A stretch of DNA of 37,381 bases. Origin: an uncultured Actinomycetes bacterium (GTDB taxonomy: Bacteria > Actinomycetota > Actinomycetes > Nanopelagicales > Nanopelagicaceae). The notes beneath the pieces were generated by a model. The model saw nothing but the letters and a program-made list of their open reading frames with translations. It had not been told where the DNA came from and did no database searches. This document shows positions 1 through 8,262 of the stretch, piece after piece. A program made the translations under genes and the position numbers. The stretch spans positions 1 to 37,381 of the forward strand of contig CAIXPV010000167.1 in the NCBI GenBank assembly GCA_903921405.1, written 5' to 3'. Each line of letters starts with the position of its first letter. Position 1 is the stretch's first letter.

Positions 1-1
1 G

Positions 2-793
2 GGCGCATCATCGCCTCGACGTGAACTCGATGCATGGCAAGACTGGGCCAAGGCTCGTGGTGCTAAGGGGCTTGCATATATTTTGGTTAATGACGACGGA
101 ACATTGGGTGGACCAGTAGCAAAAAATCTCTCTGAATCTGAATGTGCTGGAATCGCAGCTGCAACAGGTGCAACACCGGGAGATGCAATATTTTTTGCTG
201 CTGGTGAAAGAGTCGCATCACAGAATTTATTGGGCGCTGTACGCCTTGAGGTTGGAAAGCGATGCGGTTTAATCCCGCCAGGTAAGTGGGAGTTCTTGTG
301 GGTTGTGGATGCGCCTATGTTTGAACCAACGGATAATGGTGGTTGGACTGCAGTTCACCATCCATTTACGGGACCCAAACCAGAGTTCGCAACGAGTTTT
401 GCAACAGATCCTGCCAACGCACTTGCTTATGCCTACGACATTGTTTTGAATGGCACTGAACTTGGTGGGGGTTCTATAAGAATTCACGATCGAAATATTC
501 AAAAGGATGTCTTCCGTGTCATTGGCTTAAGCGATGAAGAAGCTGCAAGTAAGTTTGGATTTCTACTTGAAGCTTTCAACTACGGGCCTCCTCCACACGG
601 TGGAATCGCACTTGGATTAGATCGCGTCTGCGCCTTGCTTACTGGTTCAGATTCAATTCGTGAGGTAATCGCATTTCCTAAGACTGCTAGTGGCGGTGAT
701 CCATTAACGGGTGCTCCAACTCCAATTACTCCAGCCCAACGAAAAGAGAGCGGCATTGATGGCGCCCCCAAGACTGGACCTCAGGTAGGCTAG
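2..793 (+). CDS. aspS: Aspartyl-tRNA synthetase, C-terminal part (5' truncated by window edge)
   Basis: The frame is open from base 2 to a TAG at 791-793 (263 residues), so only the C-terminal part is present. It charges tRNA-Asp with aspartate in the cytoplasm. The fragment begins inside the insertion (GAD) domain of bacterial-type AspRS (PRRELDAWQ, GGPVAKNL). It continues with the class II catalytic core: VDAPMFE, AVHHPFTGPKPEF, LNGTELGGGSIRIHD, and motif 3 GGIALGLDR at about nt 599-625, whose arginine contacts ATP. The tail FPKTASGGDPLTGAPTPI is typical of the long bacterial enzyme. Whether it discriminates tRNA-Asp from tRNA-Asn cannot be told from this fragment. The next gene starts 4 nt after the stop and has its own candidate -10 element. 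Confidence 0.96.
   Translation, partial: GASSPRRELDAWQDWAKARGAKGLAYILVNDDGTLGGPVAKNLSESECAGIAAATGATPGDAIFFAAGERVASQNLLGAVRLEVGKRCGLIPPGKWEFLWVVDAPMFEPTDNGGWTAVHHPFTGPKPEFATSFATDPANALAYAYDIVLNGTELGGGSIRIHDRNIQKDVFRVIGLSDEEAASKFGFLLEAFNYGPPPHGGIALGLDRVCALLTGSDSIREVIAFPKTASGGDPLTGAPTPITPAQRKESGIDGAPKTGPQVG
786..791 (+). promoter_or_regulatory. Candidate -10 element, leaderless start of DUF948 gene
   Basis: TAGGCT fits TANNNT and lies exactly 6 nt before the ATG at 798, so transcription would begin at or next to the start codon. Its last base is the first base of the aspS stop codon. No convincing -35 box or Shine-Dalgarno sequence is seen. The support is mainly the recurrence of this arrangement across the window. 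Confidence 0.45.
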
Positions 794-797
794 TCCT

Positions 798-1157
798 ATG
801 GGTCCTGGAGGAATCGCAACGATAATCGCAAGCTGCGGCTTGCTCATTATCGCCGTAGCAATTAGTTATGTAGTCATTCGAGTTGGCCGTTTCATCGATG
901 AGGCCAAAGTTTCGCTCAAGTCATTAACAGATGAGACAGCTCCGCTGATTGAGGAAGTTCATACGACTGTCTCGCTAGTTAATGGCCCGTTGAAGAGCCT
1001 TAATCGCATCACGAAAAATGCTGAAGATCTCTCCGACAAGGTCAACGATGCCACACATTCATTTTTGAGTAAGAACGGTTCAGCAGTAAAAGTTGCAGGA
1101 GCCCTCCTATCTGCCGCTTCTGCCAAGAAGGCTCGCGCCAAGAAGAAGGCTGAGTAA
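798..1157 (+). CDS. DUF948 family membrane-anchored protein
   Basis: A protein of 119 residues. Residues about 4-27 form a hydrophobic N-terminal membrane segment (IATIIASCGLLIIAVAISYVV). An amphipathic, probably coiled stretch follows (30-85, with ETAPLIEEVHTTV and VNGPLKSLNRI), then a basic Ala/Lys-rich tail (SAASAKKARAKKKAE). This layout is that of the DUF948 family, small single-pass proteins of unknown function commonly encoded just upstream of alaS in actinobacteria. The ATG lies 4 nt after aspS and has no Shine-Dalgarno sequence. The alaS GTG follows 9 nt after the stop. Family assignment is from pattern and context; no biochemical role is implied. Confidence 0.82.
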   Translation: MGPGGIATIIASCGLLIIAVAISYVVIRVGRFIDEAKVSLKSLTDETAPLIEEVHTTVSLVNGPLKSLNRITKNAEDLSDKVNDATHSFLSKNGSAVKVAGALLSAASAKKARAKKKAE

Positions 1158-1160
1158 TCT
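1155..1160 (+). promoter_or_regulatory. Candidate -10 element, leaderless start of alaS
   Basis: TAATCT lies 6 nt before the alaS GTG at 1167. The first three bases are the TAA stop codon of the DUF948 gene, so one triplet may serve both purposes. No Shine-Dalgarno sequence lies upstream of the GTG. Confidence 0.45.
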
Positions 1161-1166
1161 CACGCT

Positions 1167-3839
1167 GTGGAATCCGCCGAGATCCGTGCGCGCTGGCTGC
1201 GCTTCTTTGAATCAGATAACCGACAAGGGTTAACGCATACCGTTGTTCCTTCGGCATCCTTGATTGCTGATGATCCAAACTTATTGTTAGTCAACGCTGG
1301 CATGGTGCCCTTTAAACCGTATTTCTTAGGTGAAGTTACCCCGCCATTTAAGCGCGCAACATCGGTGCAAAAGTGTGTTCGCACCCTTGATATCGATGAG
1401 GTTGGTAAAACAACTCGACATGCGTCATTTTTTCAAATGTGTGGAAATTTCTCGTTTGGAGATTATTTCAAAGAGGGTGCGATATCCCTTGCATGGGAGT
1501 TGTTGACACGCGCTACCAACGATGGTGGATTTGGTTTTTCACCGGATAAGTTGTGGATCACCGTATTTTTAGATGATGATGAAGCAGCAGATATTTGGCA
1601 TAAGAAAATCGGAGTGCCTAAAGAGCGAATTCAGCGAATGGGTATGGGCGATAACTTTTGGTCTATGGGAGTTCCTGGCCCGTGTGGTCCTTGTTCAGAG
1701 ATTTATTACGATCGCGGGCCGGAATATGGAGCCGAAGGCGGACCAATCGCCGATGAAAACCGCTACATGGAAGTCTGGAACTTGGTTTTCATGCAGAATG
1801 AGCGTGGCGCTGGTAGTGGCAAAGATGACTTCCCTATCGTGGGCGAGCTTCCAGCTAAAAGTATTGATACCGGTCTTGGCCTAGAGCGCATGGCTGCATT
1901 GTTGCAGGGCGTGGAAAATATCTATGAGATCGATACAACGATGCAGATCCTAAAGAAGGCCTCGGAATTAACCGGAGTCGTATATGGAGCTTCAGAAAAA
2001 TCTGATGTATCACTTCGTGTCATCGCCGATCATGCGCGAACTTCGGCAATGCTCATCGGTGATGGAGTTACTCCTGGCAATGAAGGCCGCGGTTACGTAC
2101 TTCGTAGAATGATGCGACGCACTATTCGTAATATGCGCCTTCTTGGTTCGATGGATCCCATCATGTCAGAACTAACCGTGGCGGCGATCGGTGCAATGGG
2201 TCCACAGTATCCAGAGCTCATTAGTGATAGTCCGCGAATTCTCAGCGTGAGCGTTTCTGAGGAAGAAAGTTTTTTGCAGACACTTAAAAGCGGAACAACT
2301 ATCTTTGATGTTGCTAGTGCTGGGTTAAAGAAAGCGAAGAGCAATGTGTTGCCTGGTGCTGATGCATTCAAACTCCATGACACATATGGATTCCCATTTG
2401 ATCTAACGTTAGAAATGGCTCGTGAAGAAGGCTTAGAAGTCGACGAAGACGGTTTTAGACGTTTAATGAAGGAACAAAAGGATCGCGCAAAGGCTGATTC
2501 TCGTGCTAAGAAGAGTGGGCATGCAGATGTCAGCATTTATCGAAGCGTCGCCGATAAAAATGGAAAATCCGAATTTATTGGCTATACACATACAACGAGC
2601 GAATCCACTATTTCAGCCCTTGTTGTTGATGGTTTGTTAGTTGCAACTGCCCAAGAAGGCGACGAGGTTGAAGTTATCTTGGACCGTACGCCTTTCTACT
2701 CAGAAGGTGGCGGACAGCTTGCCGATGGCGGTGTCATTACATTAAGTAACGGTACAAACATCGAGATCGATGATGTGCAGACGCCGGTTCCCGGAGTTTT
2801 CGTGCATCGAGGCAGAGTTGTTCAAGGCGCAGCTGAAACAGGCCAGCAAGCATGTGCTGCTATAGATATTGAACGCCGCAATGCAATCTCTCGTGCTCAC
2901 ACCGCTACGCATATGGTCCATAAGGCTTTTCGTGAAATTCTAGGAGAGACTGCGACGCAAGCCGGCTCAGAGAATTCTCCAGGACGTTTTCGCTTTGATT
3001 TTCCTTCAACGGGCGCAGTGCCTACTTCGGTTATCAATGATGTTGAAGCACGCGTTAACTCTTTATTGCTAGATGATTTGTTAGTTCATGCCGAAGTAAT
3101 GACGCAGGCACAAGCCAAAGAGATCGGCGCTATGGCTTTGTTTGGCGAAAAGTATGGCGACCAGGTACGAGTAGTCAGCGTTGGAGATTGGGCACGCGAA
3201 CTCTGCGGCGGTACGCACGTATCTCGCTCCGGTCAATTAGGTGTTGTAAAGCTCCTTAGCGAATCATCGATTGGAGCTGGAGTTCGTCGTATCGAGGCAC
3301 TCGTCGGTGCCGATGCTTATAAATTCTTGGCACGCGAACATATTTTACTGAACTCTTTGACTGAAATTATCAAGGGTGCTCGTACAGAAGAGTTGCCGGA
3401 GCGAATATCTGATCTACTTAATAGGATTAAAGAGATCGAGAAAGAGCTAGCGACAGTTCGTTCCAATCAAGCTTTTGCTCAAATAGGCGAGATAGCTAAA
3501 TCAGCTATTGAAATCAATGGAGTAAGTGCAACACTTGCAATTCTCAGCGATGGAATATCTGGTGATGATCTACGAAAGATTGCATTGGAGCTGCGCGGCA
3601 AAGCTTCACATTCGGTTGTGGCATTGATTAGCGTCAATGATGGAAAGCCAGTGTTGGTCGCCGCAGTCAGTGATGCAGCGCGCGAGCTGGGAATTAAGGC
3701 CGGAGCATTGGTAAAGATTGGCTCTGGTGTCTTAGGCGGCGGCGGTGGCGGCAAGGATGATTTCGCCCAAGGTGGGGGAAGCAATCCTGACAAGGCCAAA
3801 GAGTCTCTTGCTGCAATTTCGCAATCAATACAGGGATAA
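1167..3839 (+). CDS. alaS: Alanyl-tRNA synthetase
   Basis: Full-length class II AlaRS of 890 residues, GTG start. It charges tRNA-Ala and hydrolyses mischarged Ser- and Gly-tRNA-Ala. The catalytic domain occupies about residues 1-440 (LLVNAGMVPFKPYF, SVQKCVRTLDIDEVG, HASFFQMCGNFSFGDYF). The editing domain carries the zinc ligands H578, H582 (HTATH) and C680, H684 (CGGTH). A coiled linker leads to the C-Ala domain, which ends in a glycine-rich GGGGGGKDDFAQGGG segment near residues 852-866. The GTG is chosen because residues 1-10 match the family N-terminus and no in-frame upstream extension is needed. ruvX follows after 8 nt, as in other actinobacteria. Confidence 0.98.
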   Translation: MESAEIRARWLRFFESDNRQGLTHTVVPSASLIADDPNLLLVNAGMVPFKPYFLGEVTPPFKRATSVQKCVRTLDIDEVGKTTRHASFFQMCGNFSFGDYFKEGAISLAWELLTRATNDGGFGFSPDKLWITVFLDDDEAADIWHKKIGVPKERIQRMGMGDNFWSMGVPGPCGPCSEIYYDRGPEYGAEGGPIADENRYMEVWNLVFMQNERGAGSGKDDFPIVGELPAKSIDTGLGLERMAALLQGVENIYEIDTTMQILKKASELTGVVYGASEKSDVSLRVIADHARTSAMLIGDGVTPGNEGRGYVLRRMMRRTIRNMRLLGSMDPIMSELTVAAIGAMGPQYPELISDSPRILSVSVSEEESFLQTLKSGTTIFDVASAGLKKAKSNVLPGADAFKLHDTYGFPFDLTLEMAREEGLEVDEDGFRRLMKEQKDRAKADSRAKKSGHADVSIYRSVADKNGKSEFIGYTHTTSESTISALVVDGLLVATAQEGDEVEVILDRTPFYSEGGGQLADGGVITLSNGTNIEIDDVQTPVPGVFVHRGRVVQGAAETGQQACAAIDIERRNAISRAHTATHMVHKAFREILGETATQAGSENSPGRFRFDFPSTGAVPTSVINDVEARVNSLLLDDLLVHAEVMTQAQAKEIGAMALFGEKYGDQVRVVSVGDWARELCGGTHVSRSGQLGVVKLLSESSIGAGVRRIEALVGADAYKFLAREHILLNSLTEIIKGARTEELPERISDLLNRIKEIEKELATVRSNQAFAQIGEIAKSAIEINGVSATLAILSDGISGDDLRKIALELRGKASHSVVALISVNDGKPVLVAAVSDAARELGIKAGALVKIGSGVLGGGGGGKDDFAQGGGSNPDKAKESLAAISQSIQG

Positions 3840-3847
3840 TCGCTCCC

Positions 3848-4270
3848 ATGCAACGTGGTCGCCGATTGGCTTTTGACTACGGAGATGTTCGAATTGGCGT
3901 TGCCGTCTGTGATCCTGATGGCATCCTTGCATCTCCGGTAACGACGTTAAAGGTCGGTGCCAAAGATCTAGCGAAGCAGTTACAACGCTTATGCCAAGAG
4001 TATGAACCCATAACGATTTACGTTGGAAAGCCTTCGCATATGGATGGTTCCAGTGGAAGTGCAGTGCAAAAGGCAAATGCTTTCGGCGAATTACTTGCCA
4101 CAATCTGTGACACTCCGATTGTTTTTATTGATGAGCGCATGTCTACGGTAAGTGCGGCCAAGAACATGCGCCAATCTGGGGTGTCGGCAAGAGATGCCAA
4201 ATCTCGTATCGATCAAGCTGCAGCGGTAGCGATTCTAGAGTTTGCCTTATCGATTGAGAAGAATCGATGA
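3848..4270 (+). CDS. ruvX: Holliday junction resolvase-like RuvX (YqgF)
   Basis: A protein of 140 residues with the RNase H-like YqgF fold. The N-terminus LAFDYGDVRIGVA holds the first acidic residue, D10. Further acids sit at E96 (FIDERMST) and D122 (SRIDQAAAVAILEF), giving the expected acidic triad. KPSHMDGSSG matches the conserved substrate loop. Family members act as nucleases on rRNA precursors and/or recombination intermediates; which role applies here is not shown by sequence. It ends in an ATGA overlap with mltG. A GATAAT hexamer at 3835-3840, overlapping the alaS stop and 7 nt before the ATG, is a possible extra promoter. Confidence 0.95.
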   Translation: MQRGRRLAFDYGDVRIGVAVCDPDGILASPVTTLKVGAKDLAKQLQRLCQEYEPITIYVGKPSHMDGSSGSAVQKANAFGELLATICDTPIVFIDERMSTVSAAKNMRQSGVSARDAKSRIDQAAAVAILEFALSIEKNR

Positions 4271-5286
4271 TTAAGTTGCGACCAGTTGCACTGGCCTTAG
4301 TCTTTATCGTGTTACTTACCTACGGCCTACACGTGGTGCGCGTGAGTAATAACGCCGCTCCAAATTTTCAGATCCGACAGATTCTTGAATCAGATGCAGA
4401 GGTAACTGTTGAGATTCCTGTTGGGGCTACGGGAAGTGACATCGCAGCAATTCTCTTTAAAGCAGGGGTAGTGAAATCTTCGATCGCATATTTTAGATTG
4501 GCAGTCACGGATACACGATCACAGAAAGTCTCTCCTGGTGGTCACAGACTCACACTAAAAATTGCCGCCTCGCAGGCGTTGGATCAACTTCTTGACTCTT
4601 CACGAATCCCTAATCTCATTACAGTCTTTGAGGGGGAGTGGAACTCTGAGATCGTGCGCTCTCTTCGCACTTTTGGATTTACCAACAAAGAGATATCTGA
4701 TGCATTTAACAATATTGTTTTGCCATCTGGTTTTACTAACTCTGAAGGCTTGCTTTTCCCCGCCCTCTATAACTTTCCATTAAATACCGATGCACAACAT
4801 ATTCTTCAGGCCATGGTAAATCGTTTTCAGGCAGAGAAAATTGGGCAGGAGATTTTGACCGCGAGCGGTACATTTAAAGCCTCAGAGTTATTGACAATGG
4901 CCTCCATTGTTCAAGCCGAGGGCGATTCGGCGGATTTCACTAAGGTTTCACGCGTCATTCGCAATCGCTTAGCGTTAGGTATGCCTTTACAGATGGACTC
5001 AACAGTTCACTATGTGAAGGGAGTGCGCGGACAGATTTTCTTAAGTACATCATCAACGCTGATTGCATCTGCCTACAACACCTATAAGCACTATGGATTA
5101 CCCCCAACTCCTATTGGAAACCCTGGAGCATCGGCAATGCAGGCTGCACTTCATCCAGCTGGTGGTGATTGGCTTTTCTTTATTACCGTTGCTCCGGGCG
5201 ATACACGTTTTACTCGCTCTAATGACCAGTTCGTGGAATGGAAATTCCTGTACGAGAAGAATCGAAAGGCTGGTGCTTTCAATTGA
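4267..5286 (+). CDS. mltG: Endolytic peptidoglycan transglycosylase MltG (YceG-like)
   Basis: A protein of 339 residues with one N-terminal membrane segment (residues about 6-24, VALALVFIVLLTYGLHVV) and an extracytoplasmic remainder. MltG cleaves nascent glycan strands at the membrane and is thought to set their length. The YceG domain contains MASIVQAEG, with E218 as the probable catalytic glutamate, followed by RVIRNRLALGMPLQMDSTVHY and the C-terminal SAYNTYKHYGLPPTPIGNPG, all family hallmarks. LysM-like repeats are not evident. Its ATG overlaps the ruvX TGA and its TGA overlaps the aroE TTG, so translational coupling is likely. The order ruvX-mltG-aroE is common in actinobacteria. Confidence 0.96.
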   Translation: MIKLRPVALALVFIVLLTYGLHVVRVSNNAAPNFQIRQILESDAEVTVEIPVGATGSDIAAILFKAGVVKSSIAYFRLAVTDTRSQKVSPGGHRLTLKIAASQALDQLLDSSRIPNLITVFEGEWNSEIVRSLRTFGFTNKEISDAFNNIVLPSGFTNSEGLLFPALYNFPLNTDAQHILQAMVNRFQAEKIGQEILTASGTFKASELLTMASIVQAEGDSADFTKVSRVIRNRLALGMPLQMDSTVHYVKGVRGQIFLSTSSTLIASAYNTYKHYGLPPTPIGNPGASAMQAALHPAGGDWLFFITVAPGDTRFTRSNDQFVEWKFLYEKNRKAGAFN

Positions 5287-6101
5287 TAAAGGCGGCCGTT
5301 CTTGGTTCACCCATTGCTCATTCACTAAGCCCACTCCTACATCAACTTGCATATCGAGAGTTAGCAGTTGACGGTGAATACACCGCCATAGAAGTTTCTT
5401 CGGGTGGTCTTCAAGGATTTCTAAACACGTTAGATGACTCCTGGACTGGTTTTTCTCTCACAATGCCCCTGAAGGAAGAAGTTGTAGGGATAGCCGATGT
5501 TGTTAGCGATTTGAGTTCTAGGATCGCCAGCGCCAACACCTTGGTCCGCCGTGATGGACGGTGGGAGGCATCGACAACGGATGTTTCAGGATTTTCTTAC
5601 GCACTTCAATCACATGGAGTGAGCGTTTCAGGGGATGTCTTAATCATCGGATCGGGTGCGACTGCACGAGCGGCTGCTGCTGCATGTGATGGATTAGCAT
5701 CCCGAATCACTGTTATGGCTCGGTCTATGCATAACGCGCCTTCGATCTCCAACTGCGTAGAAGAATCTGATTTAGATTTCGTTCCATGGCACACGAGCGG
5801 AGTTATTGCATCAGCAGATCTCATTGTGTGTACTACTCCGTCAGGTGCAGCGGACTCGCTAGTTGACCTTTTTCCGATTAATCCAAACTCGGTATTCTTC
5901 GATGTTCTCTATAACCCATGGCCAACATTGGCGTTATCTGCCTGGGCTGCAACTGGTGGTCAGGTCATCGATGGATTAGATCTTTTGATACATCAGGCGA
6001 TTGCGCAGGTAGAAATATTTTCTGGATTAAGCGTTGATCGAGCGGCGATGAGCTTGCGTATGCGTGAAGCCGCGCTTTCTCACCTGACCTCATCCACATA
6101 G
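5283..6101 (+). CDS. aroE: Shikimate dehydrogenase
   Basis: Reduces 3-dehydroshikimate to shikimate with NADPH. I place the start at the TTG 5283-5285, which overlaps the mltG stop as TTGA, because the protein then begins IKAAVLGSPIAHSLSP as in the family; the frame is open further upstream but that part duplicates mltG coding sequence. Length is 272 residues. S14 and S16 bind shikimate, K64 (SLTMPLK) is the catalytic lysine, N85 and D100 are the substrate ligands, and GSGATARA (123-130) is the nucleotide loop. The C-terminus has GLDLLIHQAIAQ. First of five shikimate-pathway genes here (with aroC, aroK, aroB, aroQ). Confidence 0.94.
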   Translation: MIKAAVLGSPIAHSLSPLLHQLAYRELAVDGEYTAIEVSSGGLQGFLNTLDDSWTGFSLTMPLKEEVVGIADVVSDLSSRIASANTLVRRDGRWEASTTDVSGFSYALQSHGVSVSGDVLIIGSGATARAAAAACDGLASRITVMARSMHNAPSISNCVEESDLDFVPWHTSGVIASADLIVCTTPSGAADSLVDLFPINPNSVFFDVLYNPWPTLALSAWAATGGQVIDGLDLLIHQAIAQVEIFSGLSVDRAAMSLRMREAALSHLTSST

Positions 6102-6127
6102 CAGTTCGCTTCTTTGTAGCTGGGCTC

Positions 6128-6133
6128 TAGCCT
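6128..6133 (+). promoter_or_regulatory. Candidate -10 element, leaderless start of A24 peptidase gene
   Basis: TAGCCT lies 6 nt before the ATG at 6140. An in-frame TAG at 6128-6130 rules out a start further upstream. TTCGCT at 6105-6110 gives a 17-nt spacer and is a weak -35 candidate. Confidence 0.42.
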
Positions 6134-6139
6134 TTATGG

Positions 6140-6589
6140 ATGTTTGCGATATACCTATGTGCCATTCCAATGTGTATCGCCGATTGCAAAAGCCATCGGA
6201 TTCCCAATATCTATTTGATGGTGATGTTCTATGTAATCTGTTGTGAACGCGTCTTTAGGGGAGTCGGATCCATTGAATTTCTAACACTATGCGCACTCTC
6301 ATTAGTTGGCCTCAATGTCATCATGAGAATTGGAATGGGAGATGTAAAACTCATCTTTTTGATCTGTTTAGCTTTGAACTTAGACAGATTTAGCCAACTC
6401 TTAACCCTTCTGACTGCCGTTTCTCTGGTGGCTTTGGCGACAATAGTGCTCCATTCGGTACGTGCGGGTCAGATTCCGGTGACCATTGCATTGGCTCCAT
6501 CAATATTTATCGGTACATGGCTGTATTTGGGCGCGAGAAACACTCCACTTCTGCAAGAATACGCAGATGCGTTGGTTAACAGCTGGTGA
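6140..6589 (+). CDS. Type IV prepilin peptidase-like (A24 family) membrane protein
   Basis: A short, very hydrophobic protein of 149 residues with about five membrane segments. It carries both aspartates of the A24 aspartyl protease family: D15 in IADCKSHRIPN and D68 in MGDVK. The N-methylation domain of full PilD is absent, so it resembles CpaA/TadV-type peptidases that process Flp-type prepilins. A similar gene lies near aroE in mycobacteria. Its last 23 nt overlap aroC in another frame, so it appears embedded in the shikimate operon. No prepilin or secretion ATPase gene is in this window, so the substrate is unknown. Confidence 0.85.
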   Translation: MFAIYLCAIPMCIADCKSHRIPNIYLMVMFYVICCERVFRGVGSIEFLTLCALSLVGLNVIMRIGMGDVKLIFLICLALNLDRFSQLLTLLTAVSLVALATIVLHSVRAGQIPVTIALAPSIFIGTWLYLGARNTPLLQEYADALVNSW

Positions 6590-7748
6590 GTCACATGGCC
6601 AAGCCCTCAGTGCGATTATTGAAGGAATCCCCGCCAGCGTCGAGATAACAACTGCCGATATCAATCACCACTTGCAGCGTCGTCGATTGGGCGCAGGCCG
6701 TGGTGCACGTCAGAGTTTTGAGGCTGATGCAGTAACGATTCTTGGTGGAGTCCGACATGGTCTGACACAAGGTGGGCCAATTGCAATTAACATTGATAAT
6801 TCGGAATGGCCGAAGTGGGAAAAAATTATGTCGGCCGATCCTGTGCCTTTAGAAGAGATCGCACATCTTGCACGTAATGCGCCACTTACCAGGCCTCGTC
6901 CGGGTCATGCCGATTTAGTTGGAATGCAAAAATACGATTTAGATGATGCACGTCCGATTTTAGAGCGAGCCAGTGCGCGAGAAACAGCGGCACGTGTGGC
7001 ACTTGGAGCGGTCGCACGAAACTTTTTACAACAAAGTGTTGGGATTTCAATTCTTAGCCACGTATTGTCAATCGGCACTGCTCGAGTGCCAGATGATCGA
7101 CCTCTTCCTTTGTACGAAGACATGAAGCGCATTGATGACGATCCTGTTCGTTGCGCAGATCAAGAGACAAGTGAGCACATGCAGGCTGAGATTGAAAAGG
7201 CTCATTCAGATGGCGACACTTTGGGCGGAGTCGTTGAAGTCTTGGCGTACAACATGCCACCTGGTTTGGGATCGCATGTTCACTGGGATCGTCGCCTCGA
7301 TGCTCGTTTAGCGGGTGCTTTGATGGGAATTCAAGCGATTAAGGGCGTGGAGCTTGGTGATGGATTTGCAACAGCCACTCGCCGAGGGTCACAGGCCCAC
7401 GATGAAATTGAAAAGGCGAGTGATGGTCGAATCGTCAGACGTACAGATAGAGCAGGCGGCACCGAAGGCGGTATGTCTAACGGAGAAATATTGCGTGTGC
7501 GAGCTGCCATGAAGCCGATCTCTACAGTGCCAAAAGCTTTAGATACGATCGACGTTTCAACGGGCGAGGCTGCAAAGGCGATCAATCAGCGATCAGATGT
7601 CTGTGCAGTTCCTGCAGCTGGAGTAGTTGCAGAGGCTATGGTCGCACTTGTTCTGGCGCAAGCTGTTCTTGAGAAGTTTGGTGGAGACTCCGTCGGTGAG
7701 ACGCGACGCAATTTTGAAAGTTACATGTTGAATTTAAATTTCAAGTAG
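6567..7748 (+). CDS. aroC: Chorismate synthase
   Basis: Converts EPSP to chorismate using reduced FMN, the last step of the shikimate pathway. The start is set at ATG 6567 because the protein then opens MRWLTAGESHGQAL, the family N-terminus; the frame runs upstream only over the A24 peptidase gene. Length is 393 residues. Signature blocks are GESHG (8-12), RRRLGAGRGARQSFEAD, RPRPGHADLVGMQKY, RASARETAARVALG, LGDGFATATRRGSQAHDEI, AGGTEGGMSNGE and MKPISTVPKAL, covering the FMN and EPSP sites. No Shine-Dalgarno sequence precedes it; the 23-nt overlap with the preceding gene suggests coupling. Confidence 0.97.
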   Translation: MRWLTAGESHGQALSAIIEGIPASVEITTADINHHLQRRRLGAGRGARQSFEADAVTILGGVRHGLTQGGPIAINIDNSEWPKWEKIMSADPVPLEEIAHLARNAPLTRPRPGHADLVGMQKYDLDDARPILERASARETAARVALGAVARNFLQQSVGISILSHVLSIGTARVPDDRPLPLYEDMKRIDDDPVRCADQETSEHMQAEIEKAHSDGDTLGGVVEVLAYNMPPGLGSHVHWDRRLDARLAGALMGIQAIKGVELGDGFATATRRGSQAHDEIEKASDGRIVRRTDRAGGTEGGMSNGEILRVRAAMKPISTVPKALDTIDVSTGEAAKAINQRSDVCAVPAAGVVAEAMVALVLAQAVLEKFGGDSVGETRRNFESYMLNLNFK

Positions 7749-7758
7749 GGAATAGACA

Positions 7759-8262
7759 ATGCCTTCCTATATTTTGATAGGCCCACCAGGTGCCGGTAAG
7801 AGCACTGTAGGTAAGGCCCTGGCTAGACATTTAGGAGTTTCATTTGTAGACACAGATCAGGTTGTTGAATCCCAGTGCGAAATGAAGATTTCCGATATTT
7901 TCATCACTAAAGGTGAGAGCTTCTTTAGAGATCAAGAGTTTGAAGCGCTGCAGAAATGTTTGAGTATTCCTGATTGTGTACTTTCTCTAGGAGGAGGAGC
8001 GCCAATTCCAGAGCGCGCTCAAGAATTGCTACTCAATGTTGACGCGCATATCGTTTTTCTCGATGTTTCATTAGCAATAGCTGCGGCTCGAGTTGGTTTT
8101 AATCGTGATCGGCCGCTGTTGTTGGGCAACCCTCGCGCACAATGGCAGGAACTCAACGAAATACGTCGTCCCATATATGAAAAATTAGCGACAGCGGTAG
8201 TTAAGGTCGATGGTGCCAGTGTTAAAGAGCTTATTGCGCAGATTGTTGAGGTTTCTTCATGA
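7759..8262 (+). CDS. aroK: Shikimate kinase
   Basis: Phosphorylates shikimate at the 3-hydroxyl using ATP. Length is 167 residues, normal for the family. Walker A is GPPGAGKST (8-16). FVDTDQVVE carries the shikimate-binding aspartate, FFRDQEFEAL the substrate arginine, LSLGGGAP the glycine-rich substrate loop, and NRDRPLL the lid arginine. AGGGAA about 8 nt before the ATG serves as a Shine-Dalgarno sequence. It lies 10 nt after aroC and overlaps aroB by ATGA. Confidence 0.97.
   Translation: MPSYILIGPPGAGKSTVGKALARHLGVSFVDTDQVVESQCEMKISDIFITKGESFFRDQEFEALQKCLSIPDCVLSLGGGAPIPERAQELLLNVDAHIVFLDVSLAIAAARVGFNRDRPLLLGNPRAQWQELNEIRRPIYEKLATAVVKVDGASVKELIAQIVEVSS

Noticed and set aside
2093..2536. 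Minus-strand frame of 147 codons inside alaS
   Set aside because: Shadow of conserved alaS codons; no start signals or family resemblance.
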